Shown here piece after piece: positions 18,017 to 28,911 of a DNA stretch of 64,000 nt. The notes below the pieces were generated by a model. It did not search any database. It was not told the origin of the DNA and saw only the letters and a program-made list of their open reading frames with translations. The stretch is from Kordia sp. (GTDB lineage Bacteria > Bacteroidota > Bacteroidia > Flavobacteriales > Flavobacteriaceae). The position numbers were made by a program, and so were the translations under genes. Position 1 is the first letter of the stretch. Each line of letters starts with the position of its first letter. Location of the stretch: contig NZ_JAKVBC010000014.1 of the NCBI RefSeq assembly GCF_022447245.1, positions 1-64,000 of the forward strand, given 5' to 3'.

Positions 18017-20080
18017 ATGAAATTAAAATCAATTGCGGGATTAGCCTTAGCTGCGGGAATGCTATTTTCTTGTGCAGAAGAAGCCAAAGAAAAAGTGAAG
18101 GTAGACGATCCTTATGAACCTAAATTTATCGAAGTAGCCAAAAACGGAAAAATGGAGTTTGGTGTCGATGAATTTGAAGATGTAGCAGTTATTCGCTATG
18201 AAATCCCTGGATTTAACGAATTGACTTTAAAAGAAAAAAAGTTAGTATACTACTTAACTCAGGCTGGACTTGCCGGAAGAGATATTATGTGGGATCAAAA
18301 CTATCGTCATAATTTAACGATTCGTAAAGCCTTAGAGAATGTATATGTGAATTATAGTGGTGATAAGACTACTGATGATTGGAAAGCATTTGAAACGTAT
18401 TTAAAACGTGTTTGGTTTTCAAACGGGATTCACCATCATTACTCAAACGATAAACTACCTGCTGAGTTTTCAAAAGAATACTTAAACAGTTTATTAGCTG
18501 CTACAAACACAGAACTTAAAGGTGAAGCTTTCGAAGTAATTTTTAATGACAAGGACAATAAGAAAGTGAATAAAAAAGATGGTGTTGATAATGTATTAGT
18601 TTCTGCTGTTAATTTTTACGGACCAGATATAACAAGTGCAGATGTAGACGAATTTTATAAAACCGCTTATAAAGGCTCTGATGAAGAGCCTATTGAAGCT
18701 GGATTGAACTCTAAGTTAGTTCGTGAAAACGGAAAGCTTGTAGAAAAAGTATGGAAATCAGGCGGAATGTATGGTGAAGCAATCGATAAAATTATCTATT
18801 GGTTAGAAAAAGCTAAAGGTGTTGCTGAAAATGAAAAACAAGCTGAAACCTTGGGTTTATTGATTGAGTATTATAAAACAGGAAGTCTAGATACTTGGGA
18901 TAAATATTGCATTTCTTGGGCAACCTCAACAGAAGGTAATATTGACTGGATAAACGGTTTTATTGAAGTGTATAATGATCCTAAAGGATATAGAGGTTCG
19001 TATGAAACAATTGTGCAGATTCAGGATAAAGATTTGTCAAAAAAGATGGAAGTTTTGGATAAGAATGCACAATGGTTTGAAGACAATTCCCCTTTGATTG
19101 AAAGCCACAAGAAGAAAAATGTGGTTGGAGTTACTTACAAATCAATTAATGTTGCTGGAGAAGCTGGAGACGCATCGCCAAGTACGCCAATTGGAGTAAA
19201 CTTACCAAACAACAACTGGATTCGTCAAAAGCACGGTTCTAAATCAGTTTCTCTAACTAATATCATTAACGCATATTCTAAAATTGGTGGAGCTGGAAGA
19301 TTGAAAGAGTTTGTACATGACGATGAAGAATTACAATTGGAAGAAAAGTATGGAAAATTAGCTGACAAATTACATACAGCCTTACACGAAGTTATTGGGC
19401 ATGCTTCTGGACAAATTAATCCTGGTGTTGGGCAACCTAAAGAAACCTTGAAAAACTATGCTTCTACTATGGAAGAAGGAAGAGCAGATTTAGTTGGATT
19501 GTACTATTTAATGGATCCAAAACTTAAAGAGCTTGGATTGGTTGAAGACACAGAAGGTGCTGGAAAAGCTGCGTATGATGGTTATATCAGAAATGGTTTA
19601 ATGACACAATTGATTCGTTTAAACCTTGGTGATGATGTAGAAGAAGATCACATGGTGAACAGACAATGGGTTTCTGCTTGGGTTTTTGAAAAAGGAGCAA
19701 AAGATAATGTAATTGAGAAAGTAACTCGTGATGGTAAAACTTACTACAACATCAACGATTATGTAAAATTACGTGAATTATTTGGTGAATTATTACGCGA
19801 AACACAACGTATCAAATCAGAAGGAGATTTTGAAGCAGCAAGAGCGTTAGTTGAAGGATATGGAGTGAAAGTAGATCAAAAGATTCATGCCGAAGTTTTA
19901 AAACGTAACGAAGCATTTAAATCAAAACCATACAAAGGTTTTGCAAATCCTGTACTGGTTCCAGATATGGATGCTACTGCAAATGAAATCAAAGATATTA
20001 AGGTGATGCAACCTGCAGCGTTTGACAATCAAATGTTATACTATGCTAAGAATTACAGTTTCTTAACGGATAAGAAATAA
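18017..20080 (+). CDS. M49 family zinc peptidase (dipeptidyl-peptidase III-like) lipoprotein
   Basis: A 687-residue lipoprotein (AAGMLFSC, Cys about 19) of peptidase family M49. The defining HEXXGH motif is present as LHEVIGHASG (His457, Glu458, His462), and the third zinc ligand is in MEEGRADLVG (Glu486-Glu487 region), as in DPP III, which removes dipeptides from N-termini. Length is close to the family norm. Bacteroidetes members are often misannotated as dihydrofolate reductase. The lipobox indicates envelope anchoring, unlike the cytosolic eukaryotic enzymes. A terminator follows, so it is not firmly linked to the adenine deaminase gene downstream. Confidence 0.92.
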   Translation: MKLKSIAGLALAAGMLFSCAEEAKEKVKVDDPYEPKFIEVAKNGKMEFGVDEFEDVAVIRYEIPGFNELTLKEKKLVYYLTQAGLAGRDIMWDQNYRHNLTIRKALENVYVNYSGDKTTDDWKAFETYLKRVWFSNGIHHHYSNDKLPAEFSKEYLNSLLAATNTELKGEAFEVIFNDKDNKKVNKKDGVDNVLVSAVNFYGPDITSADVDEFYKTAYKGSDEEPIEAGLNSKLVRENGKLVEKVWKSGGMYGEAIDKIIYWLEKAKGVAENEKQAETLGLLIEYYKTGSLDTWDKYCISWATSTEGNIDWINGFIEVYNDPKGYRGSYETIVQIQDKDLSKKMEVLDKNAQWFEDNSPLIESHKKKNVVGVTYKSINVAGEAGDASPSTPIGVNLPNNNWIRQKHGSKSVSLTNIINAYSKIGGAGRLKEFVHDDEELQLEEKYGKLADKLHTALHEVIGHASGQINPGVGQPKETLKNYASTMEEGRADLVGLYYLMDPKLKELGLVEDTEGAGKAAYDGYIRNGLMTQLIRLNLGDDVEEDHMVNRQWVSAWVFEKGAKDNVIEKVTRDGKTYYNINDYVKLRELFGELLRETQRIKSEGDFEAARALVEGYGVKVDQKIHAEVLKRNEAFKSKPYKGFANPVLVPDMDATANEIKDIKVMQPAAFDNQMLYYAKNYSFLTDKK

Positions 20081-20108
20081 AATTTAAAACTATATTTACA
20101 TAGAATTT

Positions 20109-20139
20109 AAAAAGGGTGCATTCGTGCATCCTTTTTTTT
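20109..20139 (+). terminator. Terminator after the M49 peptidase gene
   Basis: GGGTGCA-TTCG-TGCATCC stem with one G-T pair, flanked by AAAAA and TTTTTTTT. It separates the M49 gene from ade. Confidence 0.88.
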
Positions 20140-20157
20140 ACCATACAAGGAAACAAT

Positions 20158-21777
20158 ATGATCATACAAGGAAACATCGTAGATATTAGAAATAGAAAAA
20201 TTTACAAAGGTGAAATTCATGTAACCAATGGAAAAATCACTGATATTATTGAAGCAACTCATGATGTGGAAACCTATATTATTCCTGGCTTTGTAGATGC
20301 ACATATTCATATTGAAAGTTCAATGATGGTGCCTTCTGAGTTTGCGCGTTTGGCAGTGTTACACGGAACCGTTGCTACTGTTTCTGATCCGCATGAGATT
20401 GCGAATGTACTAGGAAAAACTGGTGTAGAGTTTATGATTGAGAATGGAAAAAAAGTTCCGTTTAAGTTCAATTTTGGTGCGCCTTCTTGTGTTCCTGCGA
20501 CGAGCTTTGAATCGGCTGGTGCTGTGATTGACTCCAATGATATTAAGGATTTGTTGGCTAAACCAGAAATTAAGTATTTGGCAGAAATGATGAATTATCC
20601 AGGTGTTTTGTTTGAAGACGAAGAAGTAATGAAAAAGATTACTTGGGCAAAACATTTTGATAAACCTGTAGATGGTCATGCTCCAGGATTGCGTGGTGAT
20701 GATATTACCAAATATATTGCTGCAGGAATTTCTACTGATCATGAATGCTTTACACATGATGAAGCTTTAGAAAAGTTGCAAAAAGGCATGAAAGTCATTA
20801 TCCGTGAAGGAAGTGCTGCCAAGAATTTTGAAGCACTTATCCCGTTGTTAGATGAGCACTATGAAAAAATGATGTTCTGTTCTGATGATAAACATCCTGA
20901 TGATTTGTTGATTGGACATATTAACGAATTGTGTGCTCGTGCTGTATCGAAAGGAAATGATCTTTTTAAAGTATTACAAGTAGCTTGTATGAATCCTGTT
21001 GCGCATTATAATTTGGATGTGGGACAGTTACAAGTTGGCGATGATGCAGATTTTGCCATCCTAGAAGATTTGACAAACTTTAAAGTTTTAGAAACCTACA
21101 TTAACGGCATCCGAGTTGCTTCTAAGGGAAATTCATACATAGATAGTGTGCCATTTGAAGTACTGAATAATTTTGACACTTCTCTAAAAAATGTACTTGA
21201 TTTTCAGGTCAAAGCGACGAAAAGTCAAATTCGCGTTATTGAAGCTCTTGATGGTGAATTGGTAACCAACGAATTGATTTTAGATAACTTGGTAAAAGAT
21301 AGAAATTTAGTCTCAAATGTTGGCGAAGATATTTTAAAAATGACGGTTGTCAATCGTTACCAAAACGATACTCCTGCGATGGCATTTATTAAGAACTTCG
21401 GATTGAAAGAAGGTGCTATTGCCTCTTCCGTAGGACATGATTCTCATAATATTATTGCTGTTGGCGTTTCGGATGAAGCTATTTGCAAAGCAGTGAATCT
21501 TTTAATTTCAACTAAAGGTGGAATTTGTGCTGTGTCAGATACGGTTGAGAAAGTGGTTTCCTTACCTGTTGCGGGAATTATGAGTGACAAAACTGGTTGG
21601 GAAATTGGTGCAGCTTACGCAGAATTGGATCAGCTATCCAAAAAAATGGGAAGCACGCTGCGCGCTCCTTATATGACCTTATCATTTATGGCATTATTAG
21701 TAATCCCGTCGTTAAAACTTAGTGATAAAGGATTGTTCAACGGGACTACTTTTGAGTTTACTTCTTTAGAGGTTTAG
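20158..21777 (+). CDS. ade: Adenine deaminase
   Basis: A 539-residue amidohydrolase that converts adenine to hypoxanthine in purine salvage. The metal site is seen as [12 protein letters not shown] (His49, His51), with the family segment [18 protein letters not shown], later [22 protein letters not shown] and [12 protein letters not shown] (Asp metal ligand), and the C-terminal domain with [13 protein letters not shown] chose the ATG at 20158; an in-frame upstream ATG at 20116 lies within the terminator hairpin. It is convergent with the VWA gene, whose stop codon overlaps its own by four bases. Confidence 0.95.
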   Translation: MIIQGNIVDIRNRKIYKGEIHVTNGKITDIIEATHDVETYIIPGFVDAHIHIESSMMVPSEFARLAVLHGTVATVSDPHEIANVLGKTGVEFMIENGKKVPFKFNFGAPSCVPATSFESAGAVIDSNDIKDLLAKPEIKYLAEMMNYPGVLFEDEEVMKKITWAKHFDKPVDGHAPGLRGDDITKYIAAGISTDHECFTHDEALEKLQKGMKVIIREGSAAKNFEALIPLLDEHYEKMMFCSDDKHPDDLLIGHINELCARAVSKGNDLFKVLQVACMNPVAHYNLDVGQLQVGDDADFAILEDLTNFKVLETYINGIRVASKGNSYIDSVPFEVLNNFDTSLKNVLDFQVKATKSQIRVIEALDGELVTNELILDNLVKDRNLVSNVGEDILKMTVVNRYQNDTPAMAFIKNFGLKEGAIASSVGHDSHNIIAVGVSDEAICKAVNLLISTKGGICAVSDTVEKVVSLPVAGIMSDKTGWEIGAAYAELDQLSKKMGSTLRAPYMTLSFMALLVIPSLKLSDKGLFNGTTFEFTSLEV

Positions 21778-22799
21778 TTAATTGTACAATTATTACCTGT
21801 AAATCCGGTGGTATCATAGGTTCCTGTGCCGCCACTAGTTGGTGTTCCAATAGATTCTAATCTGAAAGCTACATTTGTTCCACTTTTTGCAGTACAGATT
21901 TCGAGTTCATAATTGCTATTGGCTTCTCTACGAATGACGTCTAAAACACTGTTTAATCCAGTGGTTAATTGTGAATAGTTATCTATTAAAAATTGTCCAT
22001 TACGTCCAATATCTGCAATGACTCTAGCATCAACATTATTTCCTGCACCAATTACATAAAAACCTGTATTGTCTACAGTTACATTAATACTTGCGTTCAT
22101 ATCTGCGCGATTGTTGAAGAAATCCTGATTTTGTCCGTCAGAGAAAAATACCATTGAAGAAGACCAAATATTTGTACTTGGATCGTTTTGAATTTCTAAT
22201 TTTTTCGCCTGCATTCGTTCACAACTTTGAACGACTGCACCATATAAATTGGTAGATATGTCTTGTTGTAAGTTTTGATTCATACTCGCAATAGCTGCGA
22301 TAATATTTTGACTTGAAGTAGAGAAATCAATCAGTTCTTGCAGTTGTTCTCTTCCATCAAAATAGTAAATCGCAACTTCTAAAGCGCCACTATTGATTTC
22401 ACTAAATAAGTTAGAAACATACAGCGTTGCTGCGCTTTTTATATTTTCGATTTCATCAATGACACTTCCACTTAAATCCATTACAATCATGGTTGCATAG
22501 CGATAATTTTGAGGATTTGGGACAATTAATCGCGGAGCTTCTGTTGGGTCAATAAGTTGTTCCGTTTCTCCATCACTGATGGCTCTTTCATACAAATTAA
22601 AATCGCTGTCTGTTTGATTGGACACGCCAATACCGTTTTCATCTGTAAGTTTAAAGGATACTTTTATTTTACTTTCAGCGACTAAGGTTTCAATATTTTT
22701 GATTTCTATTGCATATCCTGGTTGCGTATCATTATCATCATTACTGCTGCAACTACATAGCAATCCCAGCACACATACAAGAAGTGAGAGTTTTTTCAT
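21774..22799 (-). CDS. VWA domain-containing lipoprotein
   Basis: A 341-residue lipoprotein (lipobox LLCSC, Cys about 16) followed by an acidic linker SSNDDNDTQ. An Ig/cadherin-like stretch (about 30-100) precedes a von Willebrand A domain with the MIDAS motif in [13 protein letters not shown] (about 107-111), suggesting metal-dependent adhesion or protein binding at the cell surface. The C-terminus has Cys pairs ([17 protein letters not shown]) that may form a disulfide. It is a single gene, convergent with ade with stop codons overlapping by four bases. Partner unknown. Confidence 0.85.
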   Translation of the reverse strand: MKKLSLLVCVLGLLCSCSSNDDNDTQPGYAIEIKNIETLVAESKIKVSFKLTDENGIGVSNQTDSDFNLYERAISDGETEQLIDPTEAPRLIVPNPQNYRYATMIVMDLSGSVIDEIENIKSAATLYVSNLFSEINSGALEVAIYYFDGREQLQELIDFSTSSQNIIAAIASMNQNLQQDISTNLYGAVVQSCERMQAKKLEIQNDPSTNIWSSSMVFFSDGQNQDFFNNRADMNASINVTVDNTGFYVIGAGNNVDARVIADIGRNGQFLIDNYSQLTTGLNSVLDVIRREANSNYELEICTAKSGTNVAFRLESIGTPTSGGTGTYDTTGFTGNNCTIN

Positions 22800-22929
22800 T
22801 GTTTTTCTGTTTTAGATTGTGAAAGTAGTTTTGCTTTACCCTGCGTAGTCTATTTAAAAAAGTCTTGATATGACCTAATAACGCAGCAAATTCACAAAAA
22901 TTGTCAGAAGAAACAATAAAAATGATGTA

Positions 22930-25266
22930 TCACCTCGCTTTTATAGCACCAACACCTAGTGTAAATCGGTATCCAAATTGTAGTTGAAAGAAGGAGTCTC
23001 CCCTTCCAGAACTGATATCTCTAATACTTCGCATACGTAAGAATATAGAGTTTGATTTGTCAAGTCCTGGATAATAAAAGATTTCTGCTTTTACTGCTTG
23101 TGTTCGCATATAACCTGGTTCAGATAGGTTGAACTCCTCATAATCCCCTATGAATGAATAGCCTTTTAGTTCATATCCAAAGTTTAATCCGAAATTATTA
23201 AAACGACGAATCTCAAAATTTAATCCAACTCCAAGTCCTAAAGTTTTAAAATTGGTGTCATTATTATCTTCACTTGCATCTGTTCGCACCTTAGTAACAT
23301 TATAACTAAAAGGTACATATAGCGAAGTCCAGAAAGGTGATTCTTTGAATAATCTAAAATTAATCACATTCATATCCACGCCCATTTCTATGTTTGATCG
23401 TTCTAATAAATCTAGCTTTCTATCATTAAAAAAGGCATTGTCTGGCTCTTCAGGATTCGGATTTGTAATTCCCATAGTAGCATCTGGCATCGTTGCCAAT
23501 AAGAAATCGTTGTCTTCATCAAATCGAGAATAGCGCACATACGGCATTATCTTTTTTAAATAGTAAAATGCTTCTCTACGTACATTAAACGGATGAATAA
23601 AAAACTCTGCTCTTCCTTCTATTTGAAACAATCCATTGGCTTCATCACCAAATAGACCAAGTAAATCAGTATATGTTCTTAAGTCTAAAACATGTTGCAA
23701 ATGGTTGTCATTTATGACTTGATAGGAGCGTCTTTCTGTTTTTGTAGCTTCATCCTTATCATCTGATGGAAATTTATACGACACATCATCTGGCACATAA
23801 TTACTTCCTGCATTTGGATGATATTTCAGCACTTCTGTATATCTAACTAATAAACTGCTCAAGGCATTTTCGTTATAAACACCTTTTCCATCCAGACTTA
23901 CATAATGAGAATATTGCAAAAAGCTTTTCTTGACTTTACGTGTATAATTTAAAATGCTTACAGGAGTTACACCTTCAAAATAAAATTCAAACTTCCCGTC
24001 TACAGATTGTAATACCAATCGTGTATCTACAATGCCGCCTTCGCGCAATTCTATCTGGATAGATTTAAACAATGCTCCTTCTGGAATTGCATCTACCAAG
24101 GTAAGCTCTTCTCGCGTATCAAATGACACCGATACTTTATGGGCATCATCTTCTCCATCTCCTTCTCCACTAGTTTGACTTTCACTCTTCTTTTGTCGCA
24201 CACTAATTGCATGCGGTCTTTCCTTAAAAAACTCAGCAAAATCTTCATCTTCATCTACATAAAAATTGATAAAAGAATTGTCTCCAGGGATTTCAAAGGT
24301 TCCTAAATTAGTTTGACTATCAATGCTAAATACATTAGATAAAACTTGTCGAGCACTACTAGTACTAAATAAACTGTCTACTTTAACCGGTTTATTATCT
24401 CCTATGATAATATATTCTTCTGGATCAAGCTTTTCATTTTCTTCAAACAATCTACAGTTTCTAGCTTTAAATTCATCAAGAACTTCTTTTTTTACATTTT
24501 CATGATCTTTTAAAAACTCTTTATACTCTTTAAACTTCGTACAAGAATCTTTAATTTTTTTGACGAGTTCCTCACCTTCTTTTACAATAAAATCTCTTTT
24601 CTCAGTTTCTTCTTTGATAGAAGCTTCAAGTGTTTCTCTAGCTTCTGTTTCAATTTCATCATTCAGTTTAGATTTTAGTTCTTTTATTTTAGCATTAGCT
24701 TCAGTGGTTGCTTCATCATTTTTATCTTTTAATTCCACTAAATCATCTATATCTTTTTGACGTTTTTCTAATGCTTTTTTTACTCTATCATCATCACTTT
24801 CTTCTGCGATTTCTGCTTCTGCTACAACTTCTTCTTTAGGTTTAGCGGCAGTCATTTCTTCTGGCTCAAACAATTCACAAGCTCTTACCGCATATTTGTC
24901 TAAGTTTTTTTGTGAGACATTTTGATATTTTCCTAAAAATGTTTGAAACTCTCTGTATTCAGTACATTTTGTCGTGATCGTTTCTATTAGGCTTTTGTGA
25001 TTGGTTTCCAGTCCTTTTTTATCCTTTATAAGCTGTTCTAATTCTTTTACTTCTTCTTTAGTTTTCTCTTTATTGTTAGAAAGTATGTCGATGTTTTTTT
25101 TGTAGATAGCAACCTCAACATCTAATCTGTTTTTAGCCTCAAGTAATTGATTAAGTTCCTTTTGTTTTGTTTCTAGTTGTTCAATGAATTTACTTTCAGG
25201 AATAGTTTGTGCTGACATTGACAACATATAGAAAAATCCTAAAAAAGCGAGTAAAAATGATTTCAT
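22930..25266 (-). CDS. Exported coiled-coil protein with outer-membrane-like C-terminus
   Basis: A 778-residue protein, started at the Met of MKSFLLAFLGFFYML because a longer in-frame start at 25332 would precede the signal peptide with 22 residues. After the signal peptide comes a long charged coiled coil (about 20-260) made of two copies of one module: each ends in a Cys-aromatic-helix-Cys motif (CTEYREFQTFLGKYQNV ... CELFEPEE and CTKFKEYKEFLKDHENV ... CRLFEENE). From about 300 the protein is beta-rich and ends in FFQLQFGYRFTLGVGAIKAR, like a barrel strand. No named family is recognised. It lies 93 bases downstream of the histidine kinase gene on the same strand. Confidence 0.75.
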   Translation of the reverse strand: MKSFLLAFLGFFYMLSMSAQTIPESKFIEQLETKQKELNQLLEAKNRLDVEVAIYKKNIDILSNNKEKTKEEVKELEQLIKDKKGLETNHKSLIETITTKCTEYREFQTFLGKYQNVSQKNLDKYAVRACELFEPEEMTAAKPKEEVVAEAEIAEESDDDRVKKALEKRQKDIDDLVELKDKNDEATTEANAKIKELKSKLNDEIETEARETLEASIKEETEKRDFIVKEGEELVKKIKDSCTKFKEYKEFLKDHENVKKEVLDEFKARNCRLFEENEKLDPEEYIIIGDNKPVKVDSLFSTSSARQVLSNVFSIDSQTNLGTFEIPGDNSFINFYVDEDEDFAEFFKERPHAISVRQKKSESQTSGEGDGEDDAHKVSVSFDTREELTLVDAIPEGALFKSIQIELREGGIVDTRLVLQSVDGKFEFYFEGVTPVSILNYTRKVKKSFLQYSHYVSLDGKGVYNENALSSLLVRYTEVLKYHPNAGSNYVPDDVSYKFPSDDKDEATKTERRSYQVINDNHLQHVLDLRTYTDLLGLFGDEANGLFQIEGRAEFFIHPFNVRREAFYYLKKIMPYVRYSRFDEDNDFLLATMPDATMGITNPNPEEPDNAFFNDRKLDLLERSNIEMGVDMNVINFRLFKESPFWTSLYVPFSYNVTKVRTDASEDNNDTNFKTLGLGVGLNFEIRRFNNFGLNFGYELKGYSFIGDYEEFNLSEPGYMRTQAVKAEIFYYPGLDKSNSIFLRMRSIRDISSGRGDSFFQLQFGYRFTLGVGAIKAR

Positions 25267-25359
25267 AATGAATAGTGGTTGTAGTTTACTTATGTAAATG
25301 TAGCGCTTTTTTGTAATACAAAAAATACACATTTGTAGGTATTTTTGTGTTTACAGCAG

Positions 25360-27132
25360 TTATGATTTCAGTGGAATATCAATTAAAATTGTAGTTCCAC
25401 GTCCAAGCGTGCTATCAATTGAAAGTGTTCCATCTAAATGCGTAATCCGTTTTTTGATATTGCTCAATCCAATTCCGTTCTCTTTGATTTTACTAGTTTC
25501 TAAGCCTTTTCCATTGTCTTCTACGATGATATTTAAACTTTCATTGAACTGTGTTAACTGAATCGTAGCTTTGGTTGCTTCTGCGTGTTTGATAATATTG
25601 GTCAATAATTCTTGAATCGTTCTGAATAAGGACAATTCAAGCGAGTTTTCCAATCGGTTTTTCAATTCTGGTGCTATGACTTCAATATCTATTTTGTTAG
25701 CGCTACTGATCTTTGATGTCATATTTTGTATGGCGCGCAATAAGCCTTCATTGGCAATGACTCCTGCATTTTTGACATGTGACATGTTGCGTATTTTTTC
25801 ATACGCTTCGTTGAGTAATGTTTTTGTTTTATCCAATGCATTTGGACTGTTTTTAGAACCTACATTTTCTAAATGTAGATTAATGGTTGCCATCAACGCA
25901 CCTAAATCGTCATGTAAATCTTCTGCGATCCGTTTGCGTTCTTTTTCTTGACCTTCAATCATAGCATCAATACTAGCAAGTTCTTGCTCTTTAAGTAGAT
26001 TAGCTACTTTTTGTACTTCTAGATCTTTGGCTTGTTCAGCTAAAAGTTGTTTTTTGCGCGTATTTTTTTGGAGTAGGTATGCGGAAATGATGACTAGCGC
26101 TAGGATGGAGAGGGAGATGATTAGCTGTGTGTTTTTTTTAGATGTATTAGCTTTTTCTTCAAGATTTTCTGCTCTTAATTCAGCATTTTGATAGCGTTCT
26201 CGTTCTTTAGCTATAGCGATATCTTGTTCTAAATCGTTTATAGAATCTGCTAATTTAATCCAATCTCTGTAGTAATATGTTGCGAATTCATAATCACCAA
26301 TACTATCATAATTTTTTGCTAGATTTTCATAGAGAATAACTCTAGTTTTCTTGTCATTCTTATTAATATTTATAGAGTCTGCTTTTAAAAGGTATTGAAT
26401 TGCTTTTCTATATTTTTTCTTATAATAATATGCTTCTGCTTGATTATTATAATCAGCGGTCAGACTTTCTAAATTATTTTCTTTTATTAAGATAGGAACT
26501 GCCTTTTTTGCATAATAAAGTGCTGAATCTTGATTGGTTGGTTCTATTGTAGAAAATACACTTCCGATATTCATATAGGCTTGTGCTGTATCTATACTTT
26601 TTTTAGTTTTTTTTAAAATTGTACGGTAGTAATAATTAGCTTTTTCTTTGTTATCGTTATCCACAAACGTGTGCCCTATCTGAAAGTAAATTTTCATTAA
26701 CCTAATAGAGTCATTATTCTTTTCTGCATAAGAAAGGATGTCATTTATAACTGATTGCTGGTCATAATCTAGCGAGTTTTGATGACAAATAATACTTAAC
26801 CTCAAAAATTTAGAATCTATCACATCTGAGAGTTTATTTAAAGAATTAAATATTTTTTCTGCTTTTAAAATATATTTATGAGCAATACCTTGTTGATCTA
26901 AATTAGATTGAGTATCTGCATAATAAAAGCACCAATGTGCCATATCATTCTTAGAAATTTTGGCAGTATCTATTTTATTTAATTCTAGGAGACTTTCTTT
27001 AAAGTTTTCACTTTCATAAAACAAATAAAAGTCATCAAAATCAACTTTTTGAGCAAACAAAAAACCAGTAAGAAAAAAACTAACTAGAATTATGATTTTT
27101 TTCGAGATGTGTAAGAGTATATTTTTATCCAC
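25360..27132 (-). CDS. TPR-containing sensor histidine kinase (NarX/DesK type)
   Basis: A 590-residue kinase. Signal peptide (about 1-28), a periplasmic TPR array (about 35-310; DFYLFYESENFKESLLELNKID, AEAYYYKKKYRKAIQYLLKAD), one transmembrane helix (TQLIISLSILALVIISAYLL, about 331-350), then a HisKA_3 dimerisation domain with the phospho-accepting His407 in EDLHDDLGALMATINLHLENV and an HATPase domain (ELLTNIIKHAE; EDNGKGL; NGIGLSNIKKR). Its start overlaps the preceding gene by eight bases. The likely partner is the NarL-type regulator at 27931-28545 on the same strand, a standard pairing for HisKA_3 kinases. Confidence 0.92.
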   Translation of the reverse strand: MDKNILLHISKKIIILVSFFLTGFLFAQKVDFDDFYLFYESENFKESLLELNKIDTAKISKNDMAHWCFYYADTQSNLDQQGIAHKYILKAEKIFNSLNKLSDVIDSKFLRLSIICHQNSLDYDQQSVINDILSYAEKNNDSIRLMKIYFQIGHTFVDNDNKEKANYYYRTILKKTKKSIDTAQAYMNIGSVFSTIEPTNQDSALYYAKKAVPILIKENNLESLTADYNNQAEAYYYKKKYRKAIQYLLKADSININKNDKKTRVILYENLAKNYDSIGDYEFATYYYRDWIKLADSINDLEQDIAIAKERERYQNAELRAENLEEKANTSKKNTQLIISLSILALVIISAYLLQKNTRKKQLLAEQAKDLEVQKVANLLKEQELASIDAMIEGQEKERKRIAEDLHDDLGALMATINLHLENVGSKNSPNALDKTKTLLNEAYEKIRNMSHVKNAGVIANEGLLRAIQNMTSKISSANKIDIEVIAPELKNRLENSLELSLFRTIQELLTNIIKHAEATKATIQLTQFNESLNIIVEDNGKGLETSKIKENGIGLSNIKKRITHLDGTLSIDSTLGRGTTILIDIPLKS

Positions 27133-27541
27133 CTACCAAGATATTTCCTTTTTTACGTTTTGGCTTATTATTTGAGCCCGGGATAAAATCACATTTATAA
27201 TCCTCATACTTCTCGCCTTCATCAAAATATATTATTAGAACGTCTTCTTTTTTACCTTCGTTTATATAGAATTCAGATTCTTCCCCAAATTCCTTTATAA
27301 AAGGATTATCTGCAATTTTATTAACAACACTAATTCTTAGTTGATCTTTTCCTGCACAAAAATGAACATCTCTTATCATAAATTTATCTAATGGATAGAG
27401 TCTAAATTCAACTTCCATAACTTTTCTACCATCAATTCCGCACCATTTATTGAAAATTGCATAGATTTGAAATTTTTCACCCTCAAATAGTGGGTATTCT
27501 TTTGTTATTAACTTTGGGGAAATTGTAATTTCTCTACTCAT
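27125..27541 (-). CDS. Hypothetical protein, first gene of kinase operon
   Basis: A 138-residue, probably cytosolic protein without signal peptide or membrane helix, mixed alpha/beta, rich in Lys, Glu and aromatics (FEGEKFQIYAIFNKWCGIDGRKVMEVEF; ENDFIKEFGEESEFYINEGKKEDV-like segment) and with a basic C-terminus KPKRKKGNILVGG. No family recognised. Its end overlaps the histidine kinase start by eight bases, so the two are translationally coupled, suggesting a role in the same signalling unit. The ATG at 27541 is the only plausible start. Confidence 0.7.
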   Translation of the reverse strand: MSREITISPKLITKEYPLFEGEKFQIYAIFNKWCGIDGRKVMEVEFRLYPLDKFMIRDVHFCAGKDQLRISVVNKIADNPFIKEFGEESEFYINEGKKEDVLIIYFDEGEKYEDYKCDFIPGSNNKPKRKKGNILVGG

Positions 27542-27930
27542 AATTTTATGTTTATTAAGTTTTGTTTTAATCTTTTGTAAATAGTATAATTGATGTCAAA
27601 TTAAATATTTATTCTCATATAATTATATTTTTTTACAGATAATAATGACATTTTGTCTTTTTCACGACAATTAACACGTATCTATTTTTACAGCATCTTT
27701 TAATATTTTTATTACTCATATACATAATTATTACAAATTAGATTCAGTATCTAATTTCTTTTTCTTTTTGAGAATTGAGATGTTGATTTAACTAAAGTAT
27801 TCAATAACAAAAACAAAAGTTATGTTTTATATTTTTTCGATATTTGTTTTCACTTATTATTTTTCAAACCTCCAAAATTCCAAACCACTAATCCATACCC
27901 AAACATAGGTATTCTGCAAAAATCACCTTC
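27542..27930. other. Gene-free stretch
   Basis: About 390 AT-rich bases between the response regulator stop and the hypothetical gene that opens the kinase operon. No ORF, strong hairpin or repeat was recognised; it presumably carries the kinase-operon promoter. Confidence 0.5.
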
Positions 27931-28545
27931 CTAAAAAGCATATTTCTGCTCTATAGCATAGCCCAATAATTCATTAGCTCCTTTTAAGTTGAGCTTCTGA
28001 ATCATATTTTTTCGGTGTGTATCTATCGTAGATTTCGAAATAAATAGTAAGTCTGCAATTTCTTGTGAAGTCTTTCGCTGTGCAATGAGTGCCAGAATTT
28101 CCTTTTCGCGTCTCGACAAAATAGATTGCGAACTGTTTTTAGAAATCTGATCAATATTCAACTTGGCATCATAGTACGTTTTGTTCTCTGCAAGTGTGTG
28201 AATAGCTTCCAAGACTACTTTCAACGGTGAATTTTTTAAAATATAACCTGTCGCGCCCGCTGCTAACATTTGCTCAACAGCTTTATCTTGATCGTACATC
28301 GTAAATGCCAATACATTGATATGTGGAAATTCCTTTTTAATATGACTTGTAGCTACAATTCCATCCATTTTTGGCATACGAATATCACAAATAACGACTT
28401 TGGGCTGTTTACGTCGAACAATTTTGAGTAAAGCTTCTCCATCGTTAGCATGCCCGACAATAGTAATATCTTCTTCGTATTCCAAATACGACATAATGCC
28501 ATCAATCAAGGCTTGATGATCTTCTGCAATAGCTACTGTAATCAT
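27931..28545 (-). CDS. NarL/FixJ family response regulator
   Basis: A 204-residue two-domain regulator. The receiver (about 1-120) has the acidic pair AEDH near residue 9, phospho-acceptor Asp54 in VVICDIRMPKMDG and Lys in ILKNSPLK. The C-terminus (about 140-204) is a LuxR-type HTH: LSRREKEILALIAQRKTSQEIADLLFISKSTIDTHRKNM region. It is separated by about 390 bases from the kinase operon but lies on the same strand just upstream and is the likely phosphorylation target of the TPR histidine kinase. Target genes are not evident. Confidence 0.93.
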   Translation of the reverse strand: MITVAIAEDHQALIDGIMSYLEYEEDITIVGHANDGEALLKIVRRKQPKVVICDIRMPKMDGIVATSHIKKEFPHINVLAFTMYDQDKAVEQMLAAGATGYILKNSPLKVVLEAIHTLAENKTYYDAKLNIDQISKNSSQSILSRREKEILALIAQRKTSQEIADLLFISKSTIDTHRKNMIQKLNLKGANELLGYAIEQKYAF

Positions 28546-28719
28546 ATGTAAGGGTTCTAAAAATTACAAACAAACTATATGCGCCAAATATAAATTTTAA
28601 CGATTTGGGAATCCTATTGCCGTTAAAAACGGCATAAAACGTATTTATATTATGGTGGTTAGTAGTTAGTTTTCCTTGAATTTACAAAAAAATGTCAAAT
28701 AGAAAAACTAAAAAAAATT

Positions 28720-28911
28720 TTAGGAGACAATGAATTTCTTAATCACTACAATCGTGGCAATGAAAAGAATAAAAACTAACAAAACAAGCAAACTTCCTTT
28801 GTAATAACGCTTGTGAAGCTTAAGATCTTTGCGATACGCATAAATCATAACTGCGGCAAAAACAACAATAAAAAAAGCGGCAAAAATGAGTTGACCAGTA
28901 GAAAAAGGCAT
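28720..28911 (-). CDS. Small two-helix membrane protein
   Basis: A 63-residue protein, starting at MPFSTGQLIF (the in-frame upstream Met adds only a short extension). Two transmembrane helices (about 7-27 and 40-60) flank a basic loop AYRKDLKLHKRYYKG. I do not recognise a named family; similar short proteins are common in Flavobacteriaceae. It is divergent from the MazG-like gene at 29052. Confidence 0.6.
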   Translation of the reverse strand: MPFSTGQLIFAAFFIVVFAAVMIYAYRKDLKLHKRYYKGSLLVLLVFILFIATIVVIKKFIVS

